Part shown: piece by piece, positions 1 to 7,265 of the stretch
Position numbering within the stretch: the stretch's first letter is position 1
Layout: every line of letters begins with the position of its first letter
From: an uncultured Streptococcus sp.
Lineage (GTDB): Bacteria; Bacillota; Bacilli; Lactobacillales; Streptococcaceae
Assembly: GCA_916048145.1 (NCBI GenBank)
Contig: CAJZGT010000021.1
Location: forward strand, 1 to 12,917
Length of the DNA: 12,917 bases
Direction of reading: 5' to 3'
The notes under the pieces: generated by a model
Seen by the model: the letters and a program-made list of their open reading frames with translations, nothing else
Told to the model about the DNA's origin: nothing
Database searches by the model: none
Made by a program: the position numbers and the translations under genes

Positions 1-92
1 GTTTGAGCTTGATGCAAACCTAGTTCATAAGCACAGACACTTAAAACAAGTGCAGTTACTGACCCAGCTAGATATTTTTTATTAATTTTCAT
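1..92 (-). CDS. Pht-family histidine-triad surface protein, N-terminus only (partial)
   Basis: The window edge cuts this gene after 30 codons. The visible peptide starts MKINKKYLAGSV and continues ALVLSVCAYELGLHQAQ. This is the characteristic leader of the streptococcal Pht proteins (PhtA/B/D/E), surface proteins with HxxHxH zinc-binding triads that pass zinc to AdcAII. No triad is visible because it lies beyond the edge. The hydrophobic stretch at residues 8-22 has LSVC in the lipobox position, as in known Pht proteins. The start codon lies 7 bp after the adcAII stop, and the Shine-Dalgarno GAGGAAAG overlaps that stop, so the two genes are almost surely co-transcribed and translationally coupled. 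Which Pht paralogue this is cannot be decided from 30 residues. Confidence 0.85.
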   Translation of the reverse strand, partial: MKINKKYLAGSVTALVLSVCAYELGLHQAQ

Positions 93-99
93 TCTTTCC

Positions 100-1017
100 T
101 CACTTTAATTCTTCTGCTAAAATACTCATATTGTCTTCTAGGTTTTCTAGATAAGTCTTGTCATTTTGTGGGTCTGCCTCTAAAGGATTCAGAGTCTTTA
201 GATCCACACCTGTTGATTTGACAAGAGTTTCAGCTACTTTCGAAGAAGCGTTACTTTCTGTAAAAATCGTTTTAACCTTATAGGTTTTAACAAATTCCTG
301 AATTTCTGTTAGTTGTCTTGGACTTGGTTCTTGTTCAGGAGAGATACCAGCGATTCCAAGTTGATTGAGTCCAAATCTCTTAGCTAGATAAGAAAAGGCT
401 GTATGCTGTGTTACAAAGGTTTTCTGACTCGCTTTTTCAAATTTAGGCTGGAATTTCTTAGTCAATTCTTGAGCTTTTTTGATAAAGTCTTGCGCATTTT
501 TTTGATAAGTTTCTTTATGCTCACTATCCACCTCTGAAAGTTTATCAGCGATAATCTGAGCTTCTTCGCCAGCTTTTTCAGGATCTAGCCAAGTGTGAGG
601 GTCATAGAGCGTTTTTTCATCAACTCCATCCCCTGCTTCCACATCTTCTAGCCCTGGGACTCGGTCTAAAGTCATTCCCTCAGAAGCCTCTAAAACCTTA
701 ACTTTGGATTTTTTTAGATTGGGATCCAGACTTCCTGCCCAAGATTCGAGCGTATGCGAATGGTAAACAAATACATCTGCATCGTATATTGCTGCAATAT
801 CATTTGCCGAAGGTTCGAAGGAATGAATTCCGCTACTTGACTGAATCATCCGAACATCATTCAAGTCACCTGACACTTCCTTGACCATAGCGTAGATAGG
901 ATAAAAACTGGTCACAATTTTCATCCCTTTACCTGACTCGCTTTCCTTTTGGCCACAAGCAACTAAACACAAAAGAAAGACACTCAACAACACTAAAAAC
1001 AAATTTTGTTTCTTCAT
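100..1017 (-). CDS. adcAII: AdcAII/Lmb zinc-binding lipoprotein of the Adc ABC transporter
   Basis: This is an extracellular zinc-capture lipoprotein (cluster A-I solute-binding protein, also known as Lmb, laminin-binding) that feeds the AdcBC zinc importer encoded elsewhere. At 305 aa it is the family's usual length. Residues 1-20 are a lipoprotein signal with lipobox LVAC (18-21), so Cys21 is the lipidated N-terminus. The four expected zinc ligands are visible: His65 in SGIHSFEP, His141 in YDPHTWLDP, His205 in VTQHTAF and Glu280 in NPLEADP. The protein lacks the long His-rich loop and the C-terminal ZinT domain of AdcA, which separates it from that paralogue. It is the first gene of an operon with the downstream pht gene. 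It has its own promoter with flanking AdcR boxes, so expression should rise when zinc is scarce. Confidence 0.95.
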   Translation of the reverse strand: MKKQNLFLVLLSVFLLCLVACGQKESESGKGMKIVTSFYPIYAMVKEVSGDLNDVRMIQSSSGIHSFEPSANDIAAIYDADVFVYHSHTLESWAGSLDPNLKKSKVKVLEASEGMTLDRVPGLEDVEAGDGVDEKTLYDPHTWLDPEKAGEEAQIIADKLSEVDSEHKETYQKNAQDFIKKAQELTKKFQPKFEKASQKTFVTQHTAFSYLAKRFGLNQLGIAGISPEQEPSPRQLTEIQEFVKTYKVKTIFTESNASSKVAETLVKSTGVDLKTLNPLEADPQNDKTYLENLEDNMSILAEELK

Positions 1018-1026
1018 AAAAACTCC

Positions 1027-1050
1027 TTAACTAGTTATTTAACTAGTTAA
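1027..1050. promoter_or_regulatory. Two abutting AdcR operators upstream of adcAII
   Basis: The 12-mers TTAACTAGTTAT (1027-1038) and TTAACTAGTTAA (1039-1050) lie end to end. The second is a perfect palindrome and an exact match to the AdcR consensus TTAACYRGTTAA as I know it; the first has one mismatch. They lie just downstream of the adcAII -10, covering the expected start site, where zinc-loaded AdcR would block transcription. Confidence 0.85.
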
Positions 1051-1051
1051 T

Positions 1052-1079
1052 ATTCTACTCCTAATTTTTTTATTGTCAA
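1052..1079 (-). promoter_or_regulatory. adcAII promoter
   Basis: On the minus strand, a perfect -35 TTGACA (1079-1074) is followed after 16 bp by TAGAAT (1057-1052), which matches the -10 consensus at five of six positions. AdcR boxes lie immediately downstream and 9 bp upstream. The leader to the adcAII start codon is about 30 nt. Confidence 0.75.
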
Positions 1080-1087
1080 GCATTTTA

Positions 1088-1099
1088 TGAACCAGTTAA
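1088..1099. promoter_or_regulatory. Third AdcR-like operator, upstream of the adcAII -35
   Basis: Read on the minus strand the 12-mer is TTAACTGGTTCA, matching TTAACYRGTTAA at 11 of 12 positions. It lies 8 bp beyond the -35 hexamer. Its centre is 49 bp from the centre of the consensus box at 1039-1050 and 61 bp from that of the distal box. It could hold a second AdcR dimer. Confidence 0.6.
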
Positions 1100-1123
1100 T
1101 AAAATTTCTGCTATTAAACTATA

Positions 1124-1156
1124 AAAAGTCCTTGCAACTAAGTTGCAAGGACTTTT
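1124..1156 (-). terminator. Rho-independent terminator of ptsH-ptsI
   Basis: A perfect 16-bp inverted repeat occupies 1124-1139 and 1141-1156, and its outer A/T pairs give a U-rich tail on the minus strand. It begins 4 bp after the ptsI stop. The symmetric A- and T-rich ends could let it work in both directions, although no plus-strand gene ends here. Confidence 0.88.
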
Positions 1157-1159
1157 CGA

Positions 1160-2893
1160 TTAATCAAAGTTAACGTATTCTTTTTGAAGTTCAAGAACTT
1201 CTTCCATTGTTGAACACTCTGTAAGGGCACGGTTAGCGTACTCTTCCATCTTAGCAGTGTCCAATTTCTTCATCAAGCTACGTGTACGAAGTACAGATGT
1301 TGCTGACATAGAGAACTCATCCAAGCCCATTCCGACAAGAAGTGGAACAGCTTTTTGGTCACCAGCCATCTCACCACACATACCAGCCCATTTACCTTCA
1401 GCGTGAGCTGCCTTGATAACGTTGTTGATCAAGCGAAGGATTGATGGGTTATATGGTTGGTAAAGGTATGAAACTTGCTCGTTCATACGGTCTGCTGCCA
1501 TTGAGTATTGGATCAAGTCGTTTGTACCAATTGACATGAAGTCTACTTCTTTTGCAAATTGGTCTGCAAGCATTGCTGCTGCAGGGATTTCAATCATGAT
1601 ACCAACTTGGATATCATCCGCAACTGCAACACCTTCAGCAAGAAGATTTGCTTTTTCTTCTTCATAAACTGCTTTAGCTACACGGAATTCTTTCAAGAGC
1701 GCAACCATTGGGAACATGATACGCAATTGACCATGAACAGAAGCACGAAGAAGGGCACGGATTTGTGTACGGAACATTGCATCTCCAGTTTCAGAAATAG
1801 AGATACGAAGGGCACGGAATCCAAGGAATGGGTTCATTTCGTGTGGCATATCGAAGTAAGGAAGTTCCTTATCTCCACCAATATCCATTGTACGAACAAC
1901 CACTGGTTTACCATTCATTCCCTCAAGAACAGCCTTGTATGCTTCATACTGCTCATCTTCTGTTGGGAAGTCTTGAGAATCCATGTACAAGAACTCTGTA
2001 CGGTAAAGTCCAACAGCTTCTGCACCGTTGTTGTTCACACCTTCAACATCTTTTGGAGTACCGATGTTAGCAGCCAACTCGAAGTGTTTACCGTCAGCAG
2101 TCACTGTTTGAGCATCTTTCAAAAGTGCCCATTCAGCTTTTTGTTTAGCATAAGCTTCACCAGCTGCTTTAAATTCTGCCGCTTGTTCATCTGTTGGGTT
2201 TATAATGACTTCACCAGTAATTCCGTTAACGGCAAGGATATCACCGTCTTTCACCACTTCAGTGATGTTATTTGTTCCCAATACAGCTGCAATTTCAAGT
2301 GTACGTGCCATAATAGCCGAGTGGCTTGTACGTCCACCGATGTTTGTTACAAAAGCTTTTACAAAGTTTTTGTCCAATTGAGCTGTATCAGATGGTGTCA
2401 AGTCATGCGCAATCACAATTACTTCTTCGTTGATAGAAGCTGGGTTTGGCAATTTCTTACCAAGAAGGTTTGCCAATACACGTTTTGTCACGTCGCGGAT
2501 ATCCGCTGCACGTTCTTGCATGTATGGGTTATCTTCCATGCCTTCAAAGATAGTGATGAACATGTCAGTCACTTCTTTAAGACCTGCTTCAGCATTGACT
2601 TTCTTAGCACGGATTGTTTCTTTAATCTGACCAATCAATTCTGGGTCAGAAAGAACCATCAAATGAGCGTCAAAAACTTGAGCCGCTTCTTCACCTAGCG
2701 TACCTACAGCTTTCTCACGGATAAGAGAAAGCTCGTTTTGAGAAGCTTCAAGAGCAACATCCAAACGAGCCTCTTCTGCGTTTGTATCTTCGACTGAAAC
2801 AGTCTCGAATGACAAATCCGGTTGAACGAGTAGATATGCTTTTGCAACTGCAACACCATCAGATGCTGCGATTCCTTTAAGCATTTCTGTCAT
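1160..2893 (-). CDS. ptsI: PTS enzyme I (phosphoenolpyruvate-protein phosphotransferase)
   Basis: This is the cytoplasmic first enzyme of the sugar phosphotransferase system: it autophosphorylates from PEP and passes the phosphate to HPr. At 577 aa it is full length. The phosphohistidine domain holds His191 in [12 protein letters not shown]. The C-terminal PEP-binding barrel shows Arg298 in GLYRTEF, Arg334 in [10 protein letters not shown], the block [14 protein letters not shown] (456-469) and the active-site Cys506 in [11 protein letters not shown]. The start is the ATG at 2893, 5 bp after the ptsH stop with AAGGAAA in the gap; the next Met (codon 4) has no suitable ribosome binding site. 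It forms an operon with ptsH and ends at a strong terminator. In lactose use it supplies phosphate, through HPr, to the lactose PTS. Confidence 0.98.
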   Translation of the reverse strand: MTEMLKGIAASDGVAVAKAYLLVQPDLSFETVSVEDTNAEEARLDVALEASQNELSLIREKAVGTLGEEAAQVFDAHLMVLSDPELIGQIKETIRAKKVNAEAGLKEVTDMFITIFEGMEDNPYMQERAADIRDVTKRVLANLLGKKLPNPASINEEVIVIAHDLTPSDTAQLDKNFVKAFVTNIGGRTSHSAIMARTLEIAAVLGTNNITEVVKDGDILAVNGITGEVIINPTDEQAAEFKAAGEAYAKQKAEWALLKDAQTVTADGKHFELAANIGTPKDVEGVNNNGAEAVGLYRTEFLYMDSQDFPTEDEQYEAYKAVLEGMNGKPVVVRTMDIGGDKELPYFDMPHEMNPFLGFRALRISISETGDAMFRTQIRALLRASVHGQLRIMFPMVALLKEFRVAKAVYEEEKANLLAEGVAVADDIQVGIMIEIPAAAMLADQFAKEVDFMSIGTNDLIQYSMAADRMNEQVSYLYQPYNPSILRLINNVIKAAHAEGKWAGMCGEMAGDQKAVPLLVGMGLDEFSMSATSVLRTRSLMKKLDTAKMEEYANRALTECSTMEEVLELQKEYVNFD

Positions 2894-2898
2894 TTTCC

Positions 2899-3162
2899 TT
2901 ATGCCAATCCTTCTTTTTCCATTGTTTCTGAGATTGCAGCGATAGCGTCATCTGCATCTGCACCTTCAGCTGAGATAGTTACGTCAGCACCTTGGCCAAC
3001 ACCAAGACTCATAACACCCATGATTGATTTAAGGTTAACTGATTTACCTTTGTACTCAAGAGTGATATCTGAAGCAAATTTGCTAGCAGTTTGTACCAAC
3101 AATGTTGCTGGACGTGCGTGAATACCTGTTTCTGCCACTACGTGGAAATCTTTAGAAGCCAT
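2899..3162 (-). CDS. ptsH: HPr phosphocarrier protein
   Basis: This 87-aa cytoplasmic phosphocarrier takes phosphate from enzyme I and donates it to EIIA domains. His15 lies in the canonical GIHARPA motif. Ser46, in [11 protein letters not shown], is the regulatory site that HPr kinase phosphorylates in Firmicutes; HPr-Ser-P is the co-repressor of CcpA in catabolite repression. The length and composition are typical. The ribosome binding site AAGGAG lies 9 bp before the ATG. It is the first gene of ptsHI and has its own strong promoter. HPr kinase is not in this window. Confidence 0.98.
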   Translation of the reverse strand: MASKDFHVVAETGIHARPATLLVQTASKFASDITLEYKGKSVNLKSIMGVMSLGVGQGADVTISAEGADADDAIAAISETMEKEGLA

Positions 3163-3224
3163 AGTTTGACTCTCCTTTTGTTCTTTCTTTTTTGAGTTAT
3201 ATGTGATAACCCTTACAATTTGGT

Positions 3225-3253
3225 ATTATATCATCTTCTAGGATTTTTTTCAA
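3225..3253 (-). promoter_or_regulatory. ptsHI promoter
   Basis: On the minus strand, TTGAAA (3253-3248), a 17-bp spacer and a perfect TATAAT (3230-3225) give a strong SigA promoter. The leader to ptsH is about 55 nt. No convincing CcpA cre site overlaps it. Confidence 0.85.
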
Positions 3254-3322
3254 GCATTTTATGGGATTTATTCGATTTCCTTTCAGATAACTTGCTGAAA
3301 ATCTTCTATCTTATGTAACAAA

Positions 3323-3338
3323 ACACAGGATATAGTTT
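3323..3338. promoter_or_regulatory. Candidate NrdR box 1 (distal)
   Basis: The 16-mer ACACAGGATATAGTTT matches the NrdR consensus ACACWATATATWGTGT at 13 of 16 positions. It lies 62 bp upstream of box 2, about six helical turns. It is the least certain of the three because it is far from the nrdH promoter. Confidence 0.45.
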
Positions 3339-3384
3339 CCCAAAAAACTACTTGTAGGATAATTATCACTATTTCACAAATAAA

Positions 3385-3400
3385 ACACTACATATTGTGT
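3385..3400. promoter_or_regulatory. NrdR box 2
   Basis: The 16-mer ACACTACATATTGTGT matches the NrdR consensus at 15 of 16 positions and is nearly palindromic. NrdR is the zinc-ribbon/ATP-cone repressor of ribonucleotide reductase genes and normally binds paired boxes. The partner here is box 3, 42 bp away (four turns). nrdR itself is not in the window. Confidence 0.82.
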
Positions 3401-3426
3401 TTCGTGAGCTTGAGCAGAAAAATATA

Positions 3427-3442
3427 CCACTATATTTAGTTT
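3427..3442. promoter_or_regulatory. NrdR box 3 (proximal)
   Basis: The 16-mer CCACTATATTTAGTTT matches the NrdR consensus at 13 of 16 positions. It ends 7 bp before the nrdH -35 and is 42 bp from box 2, so both boxes face the same side of the helix, as expected for cooperative repression. Confidence 0.65.
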
Positions 3443-3449
3443 CAAATCA

Positions 3450-3477
3450 TTGACAAAAATTTATTTTCTGATATACT
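3450..3477 (+). promoter_or_regulatory. nrdHEKF promoter
   Basis: A perfect -35 TTGACA (3450-3455) is followed after 16 bp by TATACT (3472-3477), with a TG one base upstream that forms an extended -10. The leader to nrdH is about 30 nt. NrdR boxes lie directly upstream. The rest of the 350-bp gap from ptsH to nrdH holds the ptsHI promoter and otherwise no gene that I can see. Confidence 0.85.
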
Positions 3478-3512
3478 AAGAAAGTAATCTATTTTGAAAG
3501 AGGAGTTACACA

Positions 3513-3731
3513 ATGGTAACCGTTTATTCTAAAAACAACTGTGTCCAATGTAAAATGACCAAACGTTTCTTGGACAGTAATAATGTTGCTTATCGTGAAA
3601 TCAATCTTGATGAGCAACCTGAGTACATCGATCAAGTTAAAGAGCTCGGTTTCAGCGCAGCTCCTGTTATCCAAACACCAACTGAAGTCTTTTCAGGTTT
3701 CCAACCAGGAAAACTGAAACAATTAGCATAA
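3513..3731 (+). CDS. nrdH: NrdH glutaredoxin-like electron donor for class Ib ribonucleotide reductase
   Basis: NrdH is a small cytoplasmic redoxin that re-reduces the C-terminal cysteines of NrdE after each turnover and is itself reduced by thioredoxin reductase. At 72 aa it has the family's usual size. The redox motif CVQC is at residues 10-13, the cis-proline segment SAAPVI follows, and the C-terminal FSGFQPGKL is typical of NrdH. The start is supported by GAGGAG 7 bp before the ATG. It is the first gene of nrdH-E-K-F and lies directly behind the NrdR-controlled promoter. Confidence 0.95.
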   Translation: MVTVYSKNNCVQCKMTKRFLDSNNVAYREINLDEQPEYIDQVKELGFSAAPVIQTPTEVFSGFQPGKLKQLA

Positions 3732-3750
3732 TCTTAGTACATCATCCAGA

Positions 3751-3790
3751 AGAAACTGCTTCTAGGGCTAACTTAGAGGCCTTTCTTTTG
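3751..3790 (+). terminator. Intercistronic stem-loop between nrdH and nrdE (attenuator or processing site)
   Basis: In the 80-bp gap, AGAAA (3751-3755) pairs with TTTCT (3782-3786), and GCTTCTA (3758-3764) pairs with TAGAGGC (3774-3780) with one G-U pair. A small internal loop separates the two helices and the hairpin loop is 9 nt. T-rich sequence follows. This looks like a leaky terminator or an RNA-stability element that would give more nrdH than nrdEKF message. The structure was folded by eye only. Confidence 0.5.
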
Positions 3791-3811
3791 TAATTAGATA
3801 AGGGAAATTTT

Positions 3812-5971
3812 ATGGGATTAAAACATCTTGAGGACGTGACTTACTTCCGTCTCAATAACGAAATCAACCGTCCTGTTAATGGACAAATCATGCTTCATAA
3901 AGATAAGGAAGCCTTGGATGCCTTCTTTAAAGAAAATGTAGTTCCAAACACTATGGTTTTTGATTCAATTACTGATAAAATCAACTACCTCATTGAACAC
4001 AACTACATCGAAACAGCCTTTATCAAGAAATACCGTCCAGAATTTTTGGAAGAATTGTCGCAATTTATCAAAGACCAAAACTTCCAATTCAAGTCTTTCA
4101 TGGCTGCTTATAAATTTTACAATCAATATGCTTTGAAAACCAACGACGGTGAATACTATCTTGAAAGTATGGAAGACCGTGTCTTCTTTAACGCGCTTTA
4201 TTTTGCTGACGGTGATGAAGCCATTGCAATTGATATTGCCAATGAAATCATCCACCAACGCTACCAACCGGCTACTCCTTCCTTCTTGAATGCTGGACGT
4301 GCTCGTCGTGGTGAATTGGTATCATGTTTCCTAATCCAAGTAACTGATGATATGAACTCTATCGGACGTTCTATCAACTCTGCTCTTCAACTTTCACGTA
4401 TCGGTGGTGGTGTAGGAATTTCCCTCAGCAACCTTCGTGAAGCTGGAGCTCCTATCAAGGGCTATGAAGGAGCAGCTTCTGGTGTCGTACCAGTTATGAA
4501 ACTCTTCGAAGACAGCTTCTCTTACTCTAACCAATTGGGGCAACGTCAAGGTGCTGGTGTTGTCTACCTCAACGTCTTCCACCCAGATATTATCGCCTTC
4601 CTTTCAACTAAGAAAGAAAACGCCGATGAAAAAGTTCGTGTAAAGACCCTTTCACTTGGTGTTGTAGTACCAGATAAATTCTACGAATTAGCTCGTAAAA
4701 ATGAAGAAATGTACCTTTTCAGCCCATACTCTGTAGAGCTTGAGTATGGTGTGCCATTCAACTACATCGACATCACTGAAAAATACGATGAATTGGTCGC
4801 AAATCCAAACATCCGCAAGACAAAAATCAAGGCGCGTGATTTGGAAACGGAGATTTCTAAATTACAACAAGAGTCTGGATATCCTTATGTAGTCAACATT
4901 GATACGGCTAACCGTACCAACCCAGTTGATGGAAAAATCATCATGAGTAACTTGTGTTCTGAGATTCTTCAAGTCCAAGAACCAAGTTTGATCAACGATG
5001 CTCAAGAATTCCTTCAAATGGGAACGGATGTTTCATGTAACCTTGGTTCAACCAACGTGGTTAACATGATGACTTCACCTGACTTTGGTCGTTCTATCCG
5101 TGCTATGGTTCGTGCCCTTACTTTCGTTACAGATAGTTCACACATCGTAGCTGTACCTACTATTGACCATGGAAATAGCCAAGCCCATACCTTTGGTCTT
5201 GGAGCCATGGGACTTCACAGCTACCTTGCCCAACAACTGATTGAATATGGATCGCCTGAGTCTGTTGAATTTACAAGCATCTACTTCATGCTCATGAACT
5301 ACTGGACCTTGGTAGAATCAAACAATATCGCGCGAGAACGTGGTATCACCTTCCATAACTTTGAAAAATCAGACTATGCTAACGGAAGTTACTTCGACAA
5401 GTATGTAACTGGCGAATTTGTTCCAAAATCAGACCGTGTTAAAGAGCTATTCAAAGATGTCTTTATCCCAAGTGCTGCTGACTGGGCTGAACTTCGCGAC
5501 AAGGTTCAAGCAGATGGACTTTACCACCAAAACCGTCTAGCTGTTGCGCCAAATGGTTCTATCAGCTATATCAACGACGTTTCTGCTTCTATCCACCCGA
5601 TTACGCAACGTATCGAAGAACGTCAAGAGAAGAAAATCGGTAAAATCTATTACCCTGCTGCTGGCTTGTCAACAAAAACCATTCCTTATTACACTTCTGC
5701 TTACGACATGGATATGCGTAAAGTGATTGATGTTTACGCTGCTGCGACTGAGCACGTGGACCAAGGACTTTCACTCACTCTCTTCATGCGTAGTGACATT
5801 CCAAAAGGACTTTACGAATGGAAGAAAGAAAACAAACAAACGACACGTGACTTGTCTATCCTTCGTAACTATGCCTTTAACAAGGGTATCAAGTCTATCT
5901 ACTACGTCCGTACCTTTACAGATGATGGTGGAGAAGTCGGTGCCAACCAGTGTGAAAGCTGTGTGATTTAA
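3812..5971 (+). CDS. nrdE: Class Ib ribonucleoside-diphosphate reductase, alpha subunit
   Basis: NrdE is the catalytic subunit that reduces NDPs to dNDPs aerobically, with the radical supplied by NrdF. It is full length at 719 aa. The key residues are visible: the redox pair Cys172 (LVSCFL) and Cys409 (VSCNLGS); the thiyl-radical Cys382 with its partners Asn380 and Glu384 in NLCSE; and the C-terminal Cys714 and Cys717 in CESCVI, which exchange electrons with NrdH. The N-terminus is short and lacks an ATP-cone, as expected for class Ib. The ribosome binding site AAGGGA precedes the ATG. Its TAA stop overlaps the nrdK ATG by one base. Codon use appears well optimised, consistent with high expression. 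Confidence 0.98.
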   Translation: MGLKHLEDVTYFRLNNEINRPVNGQIMLHKDKEALDAFFKENVVPNTMVFDSITDKINYLIEHNYIETAFIKKYRPEFLEELSQFIKDQNFQFKSFMAAYKFYNQYALKTNDGEYYLESMEDRVFFNALYFADGDEAIAIDIANEIIHQRYQPATPSFLNAGRARRGELVSCFLIQVTDDMNSIGRSINSALQLSRIGGGVGISLSNLREAGAPIKGYEGAASGVVPVMKLFEDSFSYSNQLGQRQGAGVVYLNVFHPDIIAFLSTKKENADEKVRVKTLSLGVVVPDKFYELARKNEEMYLFSPYSVELEYGVPFNYIDITEKYDELVANPNIRKTKIKARDLETEISKLQQESGYPYVVNIDTANRTNPVDGKIIMSNLCSEILQVQEPSLINDAQEFLQMGTDVSCNLGSTNVVNMMTSPDFGRSIRAMVRALTFVTDSSHIVAVPTIDHGNSQAHTFGLGAMGLHSYLAQQLIEYGSPESVEFTSIYFMLMNYWTLVESNNIARERGITFHNFEKSDYANGSYFDKYVTGEFVPKSDRVKELFKDVFIPSAADWAELRDKVQADGLYHQNRLAVAPNGSISYINDVSASIHPITQRIEERQEKKIGKIYYPAAGLSTKTIPYYTSAYDMDMRKVIDVYAAATEHVDQGLSLTLFMRSDIPKGLYEWKKENKQTTRDLSILRNYAFNKGIKSIYYVRTFTDDGGEVGANQCESCVI

Positions 5972-6123
5972 TGGAAAAAATTTTTACTACTTGTTTAAAT
6001 AGTAAATGGGGGCCAATTTACGTTATACTTGTTCTTGGCTCCATGACTTTTATTGCTTACTCCGCAATAAAAGAATATGATACCATTGAAATAGGTTCTA
6101 TAAAACTAAGCAAGGCTGCATAA
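5971..6123 (+). CDS. nrdK: NrdK, 50-aa single-pass membrane miniprotein between nrdE and nrdF
   Basis: The ATG overlaps the nrdE stop (TAATG), so translation is probably coupled to nrdE termination; there is no strong Shine-Dalgarno. The 50-residue product has a short N-terminus (MEKIFTTCLNSKWG), one hydrophobic segment at about residues 15-33 (PIYVIL to SAI) and a mixed polar tail ending KLSKAA. The position fits the small nrdK gene of streptococcal nrdHEKF operons, whose function is, to my knowledge, not established. The frame fills nearly the whole 183-bp gap, leaving 31 bp before nrdF. I assign the name from position and from memory of the operon; a membrane role near the reductase is inference. 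Confidence 0.75.
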   Translation: MEKIFTTCLNSKWGPIYVILVLGSMTFIAYSAIKEYDTIEIGSIKLSKAA

Positions 6124-6154
6124 TAATTACTATTACATTGGAGAAATACACCTT

Positions 6155-7117
6155 ATGGAAACTTACTACAAAGCCATTAACTGGAATGCCATCGAAGATG
6201 TCATCGACAAATCAACTTGGGAAAAGCTGACGGAGCAATTCTGGCTCGATACACGTATTCCCTTGTCAAATGACTTGGATGACTGGAGAAAGCTATCAAA
6301 TGTAGAAAAAGACTTGGTTGGAAAAGTCTTTGGTGGTTTAACACTTCTCGACACTATGCAATCTGAAACTGGGGTTCAAGCCCTTCGCGCAGACATCCGT
6401 ACACCACATGAGGAAGCTGTTTTCAATAACATCCAATTTATGGAATCTGTCCACGCTAAATCTTATTCATCAATCTTTTCTACCTTGAATACCAAGGCTG
6501 AGATTGAAGAAATTTTCGAATGGACCAATACCAATCCTTATCTACAAAAGAAGGCTGAGATTGTCAATGAAATCTACCTCAACGGTAGCCCACTTGAAAA
6601 GAAAGTTGCCAGCGTTTTCCTTGAAACCTTCCTCTTCTACTCTGGTTTCTTCACTCCCCTCTACTATCTCGGTAACAACAAACTAGCCAACGTTGCGGAA
6701 ATCATTAAATTGATTATTCGTGATGAGTCTGTTCACGGAACTTACATTGGTTACAAATTCCAACTTGGTTTCAATGAATTGCCTGAAGAAGAGCAAGAAA
6801 AACTCAAAGAATGGATGTACGATCTCCTCTACACTCTTTATGAAAATGAAGAAGGCTATACAGAAAGCCTCTATGACGGTGTTGGTTGGACGGAAGAAGT
6901 CAAAACCTTCCTTCGCTACAATGCCAACAAGGCACTCATGAACCTGGGACAAGATCCACTCTTCCCAGATTCAGCTGATGATGTCAACCCAATCGTTATG
7001 AACGGTATTTCAACAGGAACTTCTAACCACGACTTCTTCTCTCAAGTCGGAAATGGTTACCTCCTTGGTGAAGTTGAAGCCATGCAAGACGATGACTACA
7101 ACTACGGTTTGGACTAA
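6155..7117 (+). CDS. nrdF: Class Ib ribonucleoside-diphosphate reductase, beta subunit (Fe/Mn-tyrosyl radical)
   Basis: NrdF is the ferritin-like radical-generating subunit that passes a tyrosyl radical to NrdE. At 320 aa it has the usual length. The dimetal ligands are visible: Asp66 in LLDTMQSE, Glu97 and His100 in MESVHAKSY, Glu157 in FLETFLF, and Glu191 and His194 in RDESVHG. Tyr104, in HAKSYS, is the expected radical site. The manganese form needs the flavodoxin-like NrdI, which is not in this operon. The Shine-Dalgarno GGAG lies 11 bp before the ATG. A strong terminator follows, making nrdF the last gene of nrdHEKF. Confidence 0.97.
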   Translation: METYYKAINWNAIEDVIDKSTWEKLTEQFWLDTRIPLSNDLDDWRKLSNVEKDLVGKVFGGLTLLDTMQSETGVQALRADIRTPHEEAVFNNIQFMESVHAKSYSSIFSTLNTKAEIEEIFEWTNTNPYLQKKAEIVNEIYLNGSPLEKKVASVFLETFLFYSGFFTPLYYLGNNKLANVAEIIKLIIRDESVHGTYIGYKFQLGFNELPEEEQEKLKEWMYDLLYTLYENEEGYTESLYDGVGWTEEVKTFLRYNANKALMNLGQDPLFPDSADDVNPIVMNGISTGTSNHDFFSQVGNGYLLGEVEAMQDDDYNYGLD

Positions 7118-7141
7118 GTCAACTATTTCAGAAGCGATAAC

Positions 7142-7179
7142 AAATATCATGGTTTGTTTAAAACAACCATGATATTTTT
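7142..7179 (+). terminator. Rho-independent terminator after nrdF
   Basis: The 13-bp perfect arms AAATATCATGGTT (7142-7154) and AACCATGATATTT (7165-7177) flank a 10-nt loop, and T-rich sequence follows. It closes the nrdHEKF operon 24 bp after the nrdF stop. Confidence 0.85.
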
Positions 7180-7205
7180 GTTTTTGTTTTCTTTTGTTTT
7201 TTAAA

Positions 7206-7234
7206 TTGATTGATTGAACACTTTATGATAAAAT
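7206..7234 (+). promoter_or_regulatory. Likely lacR promoter
   Basis: TTGATT (7206-7211), a 17-bp spacer and TAAAAT (7229-7234) lie 31 bp before the lacR start codon. It is moderate in quality. An overlapping alternative using TTGAAC (7214-7219) has no good -10. Confidence 0.5.
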
Positions 7235-7265
7235 AGTAATAGAAATAGAAATAGAGGTGATAAGG

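Noticed and set aside
1559..2698. A 379-codon open frame on the plus strand opposite ptsI
   Set aside because: It lies wholly antisense to a certain gene, its Cys/Phe/Ser-rich sequence has no domain pattern, and no ribosome binding site precedes it. It is a product of ptsI codon bias.
5544..5966. Two plus-strand frames inside the 3' end of nrdE
   Set aside because: Both overlap well-conserved nrdE sequence in another frame and have no recognisable motif or ribosome binding site.
7257..7265. Upstream GTG start for lacR
   Set aside because: The GTG is itself part of the Shine-Dalgarno for the ATG at 7266, which gives the usual LacR N-terminus MLKQEK.
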